Shown here in pieces: positions 26,961 to 40,570 of a DNA stretch of 64,000 bases. This DNA is from Aphidius gifuensis (Eukaryota; Arthropoda; Insecta; Hymenoptera; Braconidae). The translations under genes and the position numbers were made by a program. Within the stretch, counting starts at the first letter, position 1, and every line of letters starts with the position of its first letter. The notes under the pieces are model-generated. The model did no database searches and had not been told where the DNA came from. It saw only the letters and a program-made list of their open reading frames with translations. The stretch lies in the NCBI RefSeq assembly GCF_014905175.1, contig NC_057788.1:5456001-5520000 (forward strand), in the 5' to 3' direction.

Positions 26961-29390
26961 TTCTTTCAAGTATTCTCTGAGTCAGTCAATTTAATGACTT
27001 ATCATTTATACAAAAATCAATTCTTATTTTTTTTTTTACTTTAAATATTTTTTCACACATACCAAAAACAGATAAACTAAACTAAAAATAATGCTTAAAA
27101 TAATAGTTGCAATTTTTCCTTTTTTTTATTCATGTGTTGAAAAGATTTACAAAAAAAAAAAAAAAAAAAAAATTCAAGGAAAGTCACGAACTTTTACAGA
27201 ACTTTTATTTTCTTTATTTTCACAATTTACAGTAAACTGTTTTTTCTTACAATTTTTTTTTTTTCTTTGCTTTATCCTTTGCAAGTAAGCATCATTTTAG
27301 TTTATTTTTAAAATCTAGTTATATAAATATATAAATCCACAATATCTAAATCATCTACAAATATTTTCATTTATTTATTTTCCCAAGTATATTTTATTTT
27401 TCATTTATTTTTCATTATACGTAAATTTATTTATTTTATTGAATTTTATTGAAAATAGTAAACAATAAAAGTATATTGATAATAATGATATTTGTAAAAT
27501 AGAAGACTACTCATAGTCTGACATGGAGAGTTTCCATTTATTTACATTGAAATATAGGAGATTTGCACAGAGAGAATATTCGAATAGTGGGTATATATAT
27601 TTAAGGGTTGAACCCTTGTAGTTCGACTACATACATAGGTATACATATATATATAACTGAGGTGCAATATGCATTGGCTGATGTGCTGGTAACGTGATGT
27701 GATACAGAACTCTATCAAAAACCTCTCTTCAACATATATATGTATACATATACATAGGTAGATATAGATCCAGTGATAAAGGTCAGAAAGGGTAGAGGTA
27801 GTATTGTGAGGCTTGAGTTAGTTTAGCACCCAGAGGACAGCAAGCTTGTACAACGTTGAACAACTTGAATTGCGATATAAACCAAGATTTATACACACGA
27901 ATCAACTACATTTCGTTAGGCAAACTAAGTTTTACCCAAAATGTTAATTATCAAATCACAATGATAGTATAGTTTATTTTGTGAAATAAACTGTTGGAAA
28001 ATTGAACATACAATTGTATATATATATCAGCTTAATTATGACACAGATAAAAAAATTTAAAAAAAAATAAAATCAGGTTAGAAGACATAAGAAGTTAAAA
28101 GGTATCAATCGAATATCAGATTGATGCTTTATCATGAGGTGCTTCGTTGTAATAAAGGTTGATTTTATGTATATCATATTTGGTTTAATTAGTATTTTTA
28201 TCTATTGGTTTTATTTATTTATCTATTTTTTCCTTACAAGTATTTACATGGTCATGGTTTTTTTTTGCCATTGGCGAAAAATAATGGAAACAAAGTTCGT
28301 GAATGATACTTGCGCAGTCAAATATGAATAACAAGGCCAATAAATTTTGCAGTAAATGACCCTTCGAGTATGGGTCACTCGTAAATTGTATAACAAAAGC
28401 CGGAATACCCCATACACAAATACATATGTACAGTGTATATATCTATGTACATATAATGCATATAATATGATAATAGTATGGCTTATTTTACTTTCTCATT
28501 CTATCTATCTTTGAGCTTGTTAACACTGAATTTTATTTAACTCATCAACAGCTGTTTTATAATTATAAAACTATTTAAATTATATTTTTATATATTTATC
28601 CATTTACTTTGTTATTATTATAAAAATGTATAATATAATTCATTATGTTTATAATGTGATTTTTATTATGATAAATTGTAGCTTGTTAATTAATTAATGA
28701 ATAACTTTTTTTTTTTTTTTTTATTATTCAAGCAAGTGAAAATTATTCTGATTTTCATAGTGATACTCTTAAGTATTCTGTTGATATAAATAATGTGATG
28801 AGTAAATAATATCTTGTCTTTTAACAAAATTGTTTTATCAAGTACTTTTGCCCTCTTATAATTTCCCTATCTTTTAACCACTTTATTTTTTTATTTATTT
28901 TGTTTTTTTACTTTTCATAATGTTTCATCTCATTTTCTCTGTAGTTGTCAGTTGTAAAACAGACAGAGCAACGTTATATATAAAATAATATCTCCCTTGA
29001 TGTGAAAAATAGGGTAAATCTTGTTATGAGGGCTGAATAAAAAATAAAAATTAGTGTATGGAAAATTTTATTATAACGATCGTATGTAATTAATGAACAT
29101 TTTATGAGTGTTGATTCAAAGTTATCGGTTTATTAAATATTTTCAAGGGGGTAAATGAGAACATGTAATGAAAAAAAGTAAAAAAATATACATGTATATT
29201 TAAAGTTGGAACTTTATTCATACGAATTTTACAAAATTTATCAAAAATTACATACAAAAAAATGTTTAGCTATCATAATTTTTATAATTGAAATAAAACT
29301 AAATAATGAATAATGAATTTATATGTGATAAAATGAATTGAATGTCGTAGAATTTTATCAAAGCTCTTGTGAATATAACCAGTTATAGAA
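26961..29390. other. AT-rich desert
   Basis: Homopolymers and TATATA runs. A small perfect inverted repeat (AAGGGTT, G, AACCCTT) lies at 27603..27617. No gene seen. Confidence 0.6.
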
Positions 29391-30000
29391 GCTTGTGCCG
29401 GTTTGGTTTAGTTTGGATAAAAGACCAAAAGGTTTTACTGTGATACCAGGATCACCTTCAGGTTGTGGATGGCGGCCATTTTGCCCGCACCCCAGTTACT
29501 CCTCTTTGCTGTGTAACCCCAATAGTATATATCCTTCTCTTCAACATTACAGCTATATTCAACTTTCTCATTTTATTTTACCTTCCCCTTGACAGCCTGC
29601 TTTTCGCAAAGCTTCCTCTGTAAACCTCACTTGGGGATGGGATGAATGAGGGTAAGGGCTTTCAAGCACACTATCTATATATATACACATATATAGCCAT
29701 ATATATAACTTGTTCTATCTCATTCTAGCCCTTCTATAGAGCTTTTTACTCTTCTCTCTACTCACTGCCTCTCGCACCAGTACCGGAAACAGCCCGATTC
29801 CCGAGCGAAAGCTCAACCGACCCATGCTAACCAACATAGCGAAGTATATTCTTCCCTTCTTTACTCTTCATTCCTCTGTACCTCTGCAAAATCCCAGTGG
29901 TTCTCATACTTAACAAAATTCAACCAACCCTGACTCTAACATCGAACCAACAATGACTTCGTTTCGACCGGAAATTTGAACCTCTAGTGGACCATATACA
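29391..30000. other. GC-richer, mostly pyrimidine-rich island
   Basis: It contains GGATGGCGGCCATTTTG near 29466-29482 and C/T-rich sequence to about 29900. No splice structure was found. Confidence 0.4.
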
Positions 30001-30872
30001 TATACATACAAAATATACAAGTGCAAGTGTATAGATATATATATATATATATGTTAAACAGAGCTTTGCTTTGTCCGAGCATTGTTAACATGATTCAAAA
30101 TCTCATACCTGTTTGGCTTTCCGGTTTTCAGAACCCAATGAAATGTCTATCTTGAAAATGTCATAAAAATGAATATTCTATATATTCAATGTAAACATAC
30201 CTAGCTGTGACTCAAATTTTCCATTATATTTTTATATTGCTAATATGTTTTTAAATATTATTCGATATTGTATTTTGTGATGCACGCAAAATATGGGTGC
30301 GTCATTATAATACAATTCTCCCTTTGAAAATTTTAAAATTCCCCATGGACTTGATACTATTTCATTTGAAAATTAAAATATATTTTCTCACATTTATAAT
30401 ATCATAATTGGAGTTACTGGCATGAGAAATATTTTGAGTAAAGCTTTTTAATTTAATTTTTTTTTCTTTTTGTGATAAGAGAAATTGTCTGGGTACATAC
30501 ATATATCTATCTATATCGATATTATACTGTGAATTCAATCTAGTGCTAGATCATTCATTGACAGTGACCTGTGCATGCATAATGAATGATATGACTGCAA
30601 TTACCTGATTACTATTGCATCAAACGTATATTTCAAATATAGTCGTATACTGGGTTTGTCTGGATACGTATCCCTTCGTCAGTTAGCTTCCATTGACAGA
30701 ATTGGGATACCTTGCATGAATTTTCGAAACTCATTGATTTACTGTTATTGAAAAGAAAAAGAAAAAAAATGTATCAATTATAAATTAAAATATACAAATT
30801 TATAAATTATAATCGATTATATATTATCATTAAAATTATGCAGTTACACTGAGTTTTGTCACCTATTAATAT

Positions 30873-30922
30873 TGATGATGATGATGATGATAATGACGAT
30901 GATGATGATAATGAGATGATGA
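30873..30922. repeat. (GAT)n imperfect microsatellite
   Basis: GAT units with AAT, GAC and GAG interruptions. Confidence 0.85.
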
Positions 30923-31228
30923 TATTCAATATTCTAAAAACCATTTTTATTCATAATAAATTATTATAAACATATTCATCTTGCTTTTCATCTTGAATTT
31001 AAGATTTTTATATCATGCATTTTTATATTATGTCTTCTCCTTGCTCTTACATCTAGCATATTACACACTTAAAGATTCACGGATGCATTATTTAGCACTT
31101 TGCTCTTTGAAAAAAAAAAGAAAGGCTTTCGTAAAAGTTAATAATACATATGCGTACGTAATAAATATATGCAAAAAAATAAATTACATGTGTATAGGCT
31201 ATTTGGTATCAATTGTTTTAATTAAATA

Positions 31229-31253
31229 ATATATATATATATATATATATATA
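31229..31253. repeat. (TA)n run, 25 bp
   Basis: An uninterrupted AT alternation followed by poly-A. Confidence 0.9.
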
Positions 31254-31341
31254 AAAAAAAGTTTAAAAAGGAGATACATATATAAGACAGCAATCGTTCA
31301 TCATGATGAGGAAAAATCCAAAAAAGAATACCTCGTACAAA

Positions 31342-31362
31342 ATCTCTCATTGCATGAGAGAT
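31342..31362. repeat. Perfect inverted repeat, 9-bp arms, 3-nt loop
   Basis: ATCTCTCAT, then TGC, then ATGAGAGAT. It lies in a GC-richer patch with no gene. Confidence 0.8.
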
Positions 31363-32750
31363 GCTAGTTAGGGGCTTTGGGTGAAAGTAAAGTAGGCTTT
31401 TGCCCGTCGACCTACAAGAGAAAAGCTCACGAATATATACATTTGGGAGGGCGATGAGACTGGTTAGGACCCTTGGGTATTCGACCTGGCCAGATCCCTC
31501 AGTAAAGTAGTTATTTTGTGGACCGAGGCTTGGTCTCTTCAACATGAAGATCTTTACGTCGGCACTCTTCTTTGTACGTGATCACATTGTACGCAGACAG
31601 TGATATATACACATATACAATTTAACTCATACATTTACTTACGTAAGATTGCACGTTCCCTTATGAGCATTGCCGTAAACCTCATTCGATTTCGAACCCA
31701 ACCAACTCATGCATTAGGTCGATTAGTAATCTCACCGGGACCGACATTCATTGGAGCTTATTTAAAGGGTAGTCTAGCGTATCTTCTAAATTACTATATC
31801 TAAATGTATTACAATTAAATAAAGTATTTACTTTTGAGTATTTTTTATATTTTTTAATTTACTTATATTTTATGATTGATGATAAAATTACAAATGTTTT
31901 ACGTGATCATAAATATCAAGCAATGGTCATGAAGTCATCAGGGGAGAAAAGAATATATATCACCCTTTTTATATATGTGTATATATACTTATATTCAAAA
32001 CCAAAAAAAAAATATAATTCATTATATTTTTCCAAGCATTGTATGTATTCAATCTGCAAAAAGCCTAGTATCTCTAAGCTGCTGCTATTATGCACGCAAA
32101 GTGCGGATTGTAGAGAGTAGAAAAAAAAAAAAAAATGTGAAAAAGAGAGGAAATTCGTTAGGGAGTTGTGGAATCGAAAAACATAGGGGTGGAGTTCGGT
32201 TATCCCAGTCATGAAATAGCTATCTATCTTTTTTTTTTTTTTTTAGCATTTTTTTTTATCCCACTTATTTTTTTCATTCATATACTTTTTCATTTTTTTT
32301 TATTTTCGCTTTTATTAATTAGCTTTTGTATTCACACCCTACTAACCATGAAAATTTTTTACTGTTACAGTGACCTCATTGTGGACGTAATAAGTTGAAG
32401 CTTTTACTTTTATTTATTTTGTCTTTTTTGTTTTTAAATAATTAGCTTTTTTTTTTTTTTCTGTTTTTCTTATTATTTGAAAAAGTTATGAATATACAAT
32501 TAATGTTATTAATGCGTGTCAGTAGTCTATAAGAAATTTGTTGGGCCAGGCATTAGGTTTCAGGGTTATGGGGTTTTTGTATTATTCAATGTTGGATTTA
32601 TATAAAATATGTATATTTTTTTACTACTTAGTTGAAAAGTATAATATAAAAATAAGATAATCCAAAAGTTTTTAAAAAATTTTATCTTCAAAATCCAACG
32701 AAGCAATCTTACATTATAAGGGGAATTATTTAGAGCAGTGAATCGTAGTT

Positions 32751-33400
32751 TCAGTAGAGTTGTGGTGTCCAGTTCTATATCTTTTCTCTATCCAACAATT
32801 TCTATCTATCTTTATTTTTCTTTGTTTTTCTCTTTTTCTGGGTTATTTGTTTTACACGAGTCTTGTTCATAGCTACCTCATTTCACTACGCCTCACCTAC
32901 CGCATCGCATCTTCGCATGAGGCTCAGTGAGGCTCTATATATTCACTGCAACCACTAGCACGGCTATAGTCATCCCTCTGCCCTTCATCAACCCTCTTCG
33001 TTTAAACTCGCCAAGCGTACTACACTCTCTCTAACCCCAGCTTAGTTCAAAGCAGCCCATTCTCCTACCCTAGCAAACCTCACCCCATTTTTACAATGTA
33101 CCCTTGCGTGCATGCTTGCTTGCTTGCCTGCCAGCTATCCAGTGTAACCCAACCACCCACCTAGCCAACCTCATCCCTTTATTTTACCACCCATCCCAAC
33201 TTTGTAGAGAACTCATACCACAACCACCCCACGAACAGAAAATACAGCTGAGCCAACGTAGCGCTCCCGGCAGCTTTTCATCTCTGTAAGCAAAAAAAAG
33301 GGAAAAAATACAGATAGGCTATCTTTCGTCCTCACACTGTCACCCTTTTACCTACGTCTTTTACGTTATTCTTTTGACTGGCTTCACTGCTTTTATCTTT
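32751..33400. other. Pyrimidine-rich island
   Basis: The C/T-rich plus strand has ACCACCC at 33152, 33186 and 33233 and a TTGC/TGCC run at 33113..33132. Open frames are compositional. Confidence 0.5.
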
Positions 33401-34019
33401 ACAGTGAAAACATATATTTCATAACCTTTCTATGTTGTATTCTGACGTATTTTCGAGTCATATTTATCAACATGAATAATACTATTTGAATCAATTAATT
33501 GTACATTTTTTTATATTTCTATTCATAAGAAAAAGGCTAAATTCTTTAATCCATTATAGTTAATAGAGATGATATTTTTTATTTTTTTTTCTATTTTGTC
33601 AAAGATAATAAAGGGATCGAAGGTGCCAGACAAATTACATGGGTAGTTTGATTTCAAAGCCACACCTATCACAACCACCATACGCTTCAATTTCATATGA
33701 TTTTCTATTCTCCTTTGCATATTGCGCATACAAATACATCTTGCTAAAAATATATATAGTATATTATACGTTAAACATGATCTTTCATTCGTTATAATCC
33801 AGGACACATAATACCAATGTATAAACCACCAATGTACATTGTTGTATCAACGCGATTCTCATAGGATACCTGTCTCTCTATAAATCCTAAGTTGTGTGTA
33901 CGATTCAACTCATATACCTATGAGCTCTTTTACCCAAACCCCAGTACGTATTTATGTACATACATAGATTCATATATATAGTTGAACAACGAAGAGTGAT
34001 ACACGCACACGTGATCAGT
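33401..34019. other. Intergenic stretch, no gene seen
   Basis: AT-rich with TATATA runs. Confidence 0.5.
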
Positions 34020-34830
34020 TGAGCTACAACTCTCCCTTTTTACCACCCCCCTAGAGCGTACTACTCTATTCTCTGTGCGTGAAAGCACAATGTTTTGCCA
34101 TGCATATATATATTCTGGTTATGTGAATAGATTGTAAAGTATATAGCTCACAGCCATATAGAACACATTTCTAAAAAAATAAAATTAAAAAAAAAGTACA
34201 TATAGAGGAAAGGGTACAGGCTAAAATGAGTAAAAGGTGCGGTAGGATGTACACGTACATTTTCAGCCACCCACATAGCGTGCACACACCTAGATATGTA
34301 TACTGATTTCGCTATATCTACCCCAAATGCTTGGTATATAACATTGGTGTATAGAGTAGTTGAAAGAGATAGAAATACTAGGTATAGAGAATAGAGTGAG
34401 GTAGATAAAACGTAAATGTAGGGTGTAGATAGAAGATATATATATATAAAGTGAGAGAGAGAGAGGAAGAGAAAATCCCAACGTGGCTGACACACAAACA
34501 ACTGTGTTGCTCTTCCTCACTCTCCTCACTATTACCTTCGTCACCCTTCCTACCGTTTGTTCGTCCACGAGTAGCAACCCAACCTTTGCCTCATCTGTGG
34601 CCTCACCATTTTGCTAAAGTACCAACCCAACCACCCACCTACCCACCCACCCAGCAATTTCTCCCTTTGCAATCCCTATATAACGCACCCGAGGCCGAGC
34701 CCCTCTTCACCCAATATATTCATTCGTTCATATACAGTAGACCAAGGGGGGTGAGGTATAACCCAACGTTGAATTACGCACTCGAATGTGAATGTAGCCA
34801 TGGAAGTTGGATGCTTGCCACGTCATGAGT
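34020..34830. other. Purine-to-pyrimidine switch island
   Basis: 34195-34480 is G/A-rich and 34500-34740 is C/T-rich, switching near 34490. TTTTACCACCC lies at 34038..34048 and an ACCC/CCAC run at 34624..34653. Frames on both sides are low-complexity. Confidence 0.55.
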
Positions 34831-36680
34831 TCTATTTGCTGGTTGCCTTTTCGAAATCCTATTAACATGTTTCCGTACTTTGATGTTTGTCATTATGCGT
34901 TAATGCGACATGTATGTTATTTGTAAATAGGTATCACATATTGATAGACCATGTGTGTATTAACCTGATTAAATAAAACAATTGTACATTGAAATTTATA
35001 AAGTAACTAAACATTTATAAATTTCTAATACTTTGTTTTTTTTTTTTTTTTTCACTTCCAAACATTTATGAAATATATATTTTACATCGTTATAGTAAAC
35101 TAATATTGATAGAATTATTTGAGTGCGTGTTTATACAACTATCGGTGGTGTACATATAAATATATTTCAAGCTGCAATTGGTACCAAGGGAGATTAATCT
35201 ATGGGGGATAGATTACATGGATTACGCATGGATTTTATATGTTTCAATGATACAAATAAGGTACGCATAATGGTTGTCAACCAACGTACCTGTTTGTTGG
35301 GTTCAATGTACTTCCAAAGCAACTACACCTCTGTATTTACCCTTTGCTCTCCTTCAGTATTTTTACTATACCTTCAACTCCCCTTTAAATACTCATGCAA
35401 CAACCCTATCCATTCTTTTACCCTACAGCATACAATTTATATATATAGTATATCTCCCAATATGCATGCAGAGTACAAAGAAAGAAATATAAAAAAGAAG
35501 GCTTGTATGTATTTCATATTATGTACATTAGTCTGTGTGTGTGTTACATCATACATGTACATATGAAATGTGCAATAGTAAAACACAATGTACGTATTCC
35601 ACAACTAGTTTCCTATCAAATTGGACATAATCTACGGCTAAATATGACCTCGTGCTACATGTATCTGTAAATTTTGATATAAATATTCTAGTCTCGTGAA
35701 TATGAATTCAGAGATACAGACAGTACGATTGACAGACTGCCTGAACTTCCATATACATATATAGGATATAGAATATAGGAAGAGACATATTCTGACGATT
35801 GTTGGTGAAATTGAAATTGCTATGGTGGTTTCACAGATTTGACTTTACTGTACGTATCTACTAACGTCATACGGACCATGATAATCACACGTGACGATGC
35901 ATCGTATATGGCTTTAGAGTATAGTAGTACTCTTTCCTCTATCTACTACTATCTCTCCCTCTTTTAAACAAAATTGAAATACGACTCTACCAGTCGTAGA
36001 AATCCATACGACATAAAGGTACTTTGGTCGACTATATGTTTGCATGTTGTGTGTATCCAACTAGCATGTGAATGCATGTATAGGCTGCGGATATATATTG
36101 GTGCAGGGACAAATCACCATGAATTTAGACTAGCTGTCGTCCAGCTTGGACTCTAATAGTGATGAATTCAGGACAGATATGTGCTCATCATATAATTCAT
36201 TTAATGAATTATTATACTAAAAATTTAAAAATAATTCTCTGATAATTATATTTATTTTTTTATTCATTTGTTTTAAATTTATAAAAAATTGGAAAAATAT
36301 TTATTAGTGTTTTTTTTTTATTTTTTAAACTTGATAAATAATTATTATTTTTTTTTTTTTGATTATAAGTGATAATAATTGACTGTTTAATGTATACTAA
36401 TATTTTTTTGACTTAGTTATAAATATTGAAATACTATTGAAAAAAAAAAAAAAAAAATTAATGATATTTAATGGTAGAAATTAGAATGAAAAAATATTTC
36501 ATGATGTTTTAAAAGAAAAAGAAAAGTTTTTATGGATATTACACGAGTAACTTTTCTTACGTCTTCTTTTCTTATATTGTATATATTTGATCCTTACTTC
36601 CTTTCAACAAAATTCTTTTGCTATTTTCTAGTGCTAAAGTACCTATGTGAGTAGAAATAGTTCGCTTTTCTACGCCAAAA
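34831..36680. other. Intergenic stretch, no gene supported
   Basis: AT-rich. The plus frame at 35201..35566 has no homology I recognise and ends in repetitive sequence. Confidence 0.45.
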
Positions 36681-37160
36681 AGGGTTCTGTTAATCTAGGG
36701 TTCCGTGAGACGAGACGAGAAAGAGAACTTGAAGAAAAGCCAGCAGGGAGCTAGGGTATATAGACTTGGCAAGCAGAATAAGTAGTAGTTGCATAATAGT
36801 AGTCATAGTAAAAGCAGTAGTAGTAGTAGTAGTAGTAGGAATAGTAGTGACTGAAACAGCAATATAGCATCCAGCAGTAGAGTGAAGCTTAAGCCGAAGC
36901 AACCCTGGAGGGTTGTGGGTAAAAGAGGCGGTCTGAATAGGGAGAAAATTCTTGGTGGGGTAAAAAGAAGCTCAGTGCTGGGAGTTCTTGATAAAGGTGG
37001 GGTCGGTATAGACCCGTTGATGAAGGTTCAAGTTAGAGGGTTACTTCGATGCTCTTATACTCTGATGACTTTGGGGGAGGAAGGTAAAGAGGGGCCATAG
37101 CTCTGTGGGCGAAGTAAAGTTGAGATATGTGGGGTCGGTGAAACTGAGTAAAGTCCAGCT
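36681..37160. other. Purine-rich island with (TAG)n
   Basis: A G/A-rich block with (AGT)n at 36816..36838. The short plus frame (36882..37100) is Gly/Lys-rich by composition. Confidence 0.5.
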
Positions 37161-40130
37161 TGGTCCAAAAAGCACTGATTCATCTTCAAGTCATGCTTTT
37201 GACGGTTCTCAAAAAAAAAAAAAAATATATATATCTAACAAAAAAATATATATACAATACAATACTTGAATATCATTGATCGATCATGGTTATATAAACA
37301 ACTTTATTCAATGTACTTAAGAATAAATGTTTCTTTGTATTAACATTTTTATTTATTTCTATTGTGCTCCAATCAAGTTGGCATCTTTGGTTTTTTTTTT
37401 TTTTAAAAACTATGGCAATTAGCGGAGTAACTAAAACTTTTACGGAATGATTAGGCAAAGTTTTGCTCAAGTGTATTTATACACTAGGGAAGATTTTATA
37501 GTCCAAGAAGAAAGGAATTGCTGTGCAATATACTTGAAAATAATTTTCATGAGGATAAAGGAAAATAAATTAAGCTTTTATTTTCTTTAAAATATAAGAC
37601 ATTAAGGATGCATCATATGATTTTACCATGGGTTACGAATTTTTTTTAAGTCTTATATCTTTACCTCTTTAATTTATAGTATATGCATTGATGACTTCTA
37701 TATAGGAAATAATTATAATCAATTATATGTAGAACGTTTTTTGTTTAATTGAATTAATTTCTTTTATTAGAAATTATTGAGTTCTTTGAAGTTCAACGAA
37801 AAACTATATAATTTAATCAAGATAGATTGATAAAGCAATAAAAAAAAGTCAACTGATGAACAATTCCGTTTATTTTTTTACAAATAAAAATCATGCTGTC
37901 ATCTGACAATTAATATGTCACCCTTTTTTATGAAGATTGTGGGTAGATATTTTATTACGCAAACGATTCAAGTCAATTTTCAAACATCTATGTGTGTATA
38001 ATATTTGTGTTATTGTCACTAGTTTGTGTTGGTTGTATTTCTCATTCTTCTTAGTGTATTTCTCTTTACAATTTACGCTTTACCCTCACGTTTTCTCATC
38101 TATCTGAATATCTTGGCATCCTGTCTGTAATATCTTTCTGTCTTGCCACCCCCAATGCGTTCAAAAGCACCCTTTGTCCCCCACGATACCACAGTAAGAA
38201 GGGTCTTGACTGGCATAACAAAAACCTATACTACTGTTAGATCATCCCTCTGTATATGTATACCGAGGGATAGACGTGGCACAAGGGTGGTTTGAGCTGA
38301 TGGGAGCGTCCACTACTGTCCATTCTATAGAAACTTTTATCTACAAAAAAATAAAATAAAAAGTATTACCTCCAACGTTGTAAGTGAACGAGACTTTTGG
38401 GGGTGAAACCTTTCGTATCCCTTAGCTCTTATTCAAGTCATATTTTATGTTCAAAACGTTTGAAAAATAAAATAAAATACTCTATAATTTGCTTATATTT
38501 AAAATGAGAAAATTTGTTGGATACTAAAATTAAATATCAGCCAAGTATATCATTTGGATCCCGTTCTTTTTTTTATACAATATTCATTGATAAAATTTAT
38601 TTTTAATATAATAATCTTATTGAGCTTTTATGAGTATATAAAAAAATATCATTTGAATATATAATTTTATAAAATATACAAATGATCATATTAAAAACTG
38701 TTGGTGCTTGATGTCAGAGCATGAAAATATCACTCTGATCAAGTGATGACAAATTGTTTAAGTTCTTTGTAATCTTCAGGTAGAGGCACTTGGCTCGATT
38801 AATTTCATTCCTTACTAATAAACTTGACGTTTGGTGTATGTATACGTTGACATTCAAAGACGCCTCACTAATTCTTGTCTTATAGTTCAACAGTAATACT
38901 GAAATATACATATATATACGACATTTCTAGAGGATATAGAAAAGCGAATGAGGTTAGGTTGGAGTGAACAACCTCCTATACTATTCCTTACCGCCCACTC
39001 CTACATCACCCATTTCCACCATAGAATACTCTCGGATCTATATACGCACCCCAATATCACCCTCAGGCTGTGCAATCACGGCATACAGGAAATGGGATGA
39101 GCCCGTAGTGCTGGTTAGATATTGGGTGATGGCTGTATTGCTGCAGCTATAGCTTTATATAGGTATAGAGAAAGAGAGAGATCCTGTATGAGCGAAGTTG
39201 ATAGTCACGTTGAAGAAAGGGATGCTATAGTGGACCCTTACAAACTCTCGTGTATGTGTCTTCATGTCAGTTCTGCATTGGAGAAAACTTATTGTCGGAA
39301 AATCGAAAATAAAAGAGAAAAAATAAAAAAAAATAGAAAAAAAAATACTTGCTCTCTTGCCTATCCTCTCAACTTCCTTCGCTTTTGCTTCCAAGTCCCC
39401 CTAGGGAATGGAAATGCCAAAGTTACGGATTAAATACTGCAGAGGGTTGAAATACAAACTATATTCTGCTATTCTCTTCACTTGCCACTATCTACATCTA
39501 CTCGCGCCTACGTCAGCTTTCTTGATTATTTCTGTTTTTTTTTTATTCTTTGTTTTTTATTATGATTTTTTGTCTTTTTTTCTTTTCATTCTTTTTTTGT
39601 TTGCTCTTGTGTCTGTTTTTTTTTTTTTTTCTGTTTGACCAGTCGATTCGGTGATAACGAATGGCGTTAACGTGGGGCAATCGATCCTCAACATAGCCAA
39701 CGAGCCGATAAAATCATCCTATTAGTTTCAATAGAGAAAGTTCGTGGTGTTTTTATTGATTACAATTTGTTATATTATTTATTTATTTTTTTTTATTTTT
39801 ATATATTTTTATTATTATATTTTTTTCTGTTTATCTCACTACTTGGAAATTTTTTTTTATTTTTATTCTTTCTATTTATAAAAAAAAAAATGACGAGTAT
39901 CGAGTGTTCAATTTTTTATTTTATTTATTTGTTTTTTTTTTTATACTTCATGGATAAGTTACAACTGTTGTTGAGTCAAGTTGTATATAAAAATTATTGC
40001 AAGTGGTAGGTTTTTGTTATAATGATTATTGAAGTGTTAAAAATAATAATAGAAACAAAGGCTAGAGTCAGATTGCAGGTTGTAAAGCGCAGCTCTTGAA
40101 AATTGAATGTTGAAAACATTGAAATGCAGT
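37161..40130. other. AT-rich stretch, no gene supported
   Basis: GC-richer patches at 38090-38320 and 38950-39440 lack splice structure. 39530-39960 is extremely T-rich. One GGGTGGT lies at 38285. Confidence 0.45.
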
Positions 40131-40570
40131 TGATATTGCTTGGACTGTAATGGAGGACTTGGTTTTCCACGAGCATATATCGACCTGGCCACGTGTATAG
40201 GGTGCGTAAATGTGCTTCTCTTTCCTCCTACCACCCCCCTTGTCTCATTCTCTTTATATTTTATTCTGAATATATATTCCCCTCAGTCAGCCATCAACTC
40301 ACTATACATCCGCAGGCGAATTTAATGGGGGTGAGTAGTAGATGAATCCAGGGGAGAGGTTGAGTGATGAAAGAGGGGAACTATGAACGTTCTAGCTACC
40401 TCATATTACCCCCCTTGCTATTCCGCGCCCTACCGTCATTTGCCCAGAAACGCATTAAATTCCAAATATCGTCGAGTAGCGAGTGCTGTGGTGTGTGGCA
40501 TGGTCCTCATGCTTCACCAACAGTGCACCATCATTCAAATCGACCCACAAAGTGTTGTGGCTATTTATAA
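40131..40570. other. GC-richer patch, no exon recognised
   Basis: Two overlapping short plus frames at 40364-40580 in mixed sequence; ACCACCC at 40230. No splice structure. Confidence 0.35.

Larger units (their letters stand above)
30001..32750. other. AT-rich stretch with microsatellites, no gene
   Basis: Includes (GAT)n at 30873..30922 and (TA)n at 31229..31253. A GC-richer patch at 31300-31560 lacks splice structure. Confidence 0.5.

Noticed and set aside
38951..38976. Mariner-like terminal repeat (GGTTAGGTTGG)
   Set aside because: Only a short match, no partner terminus and no transposase sequence nearby.
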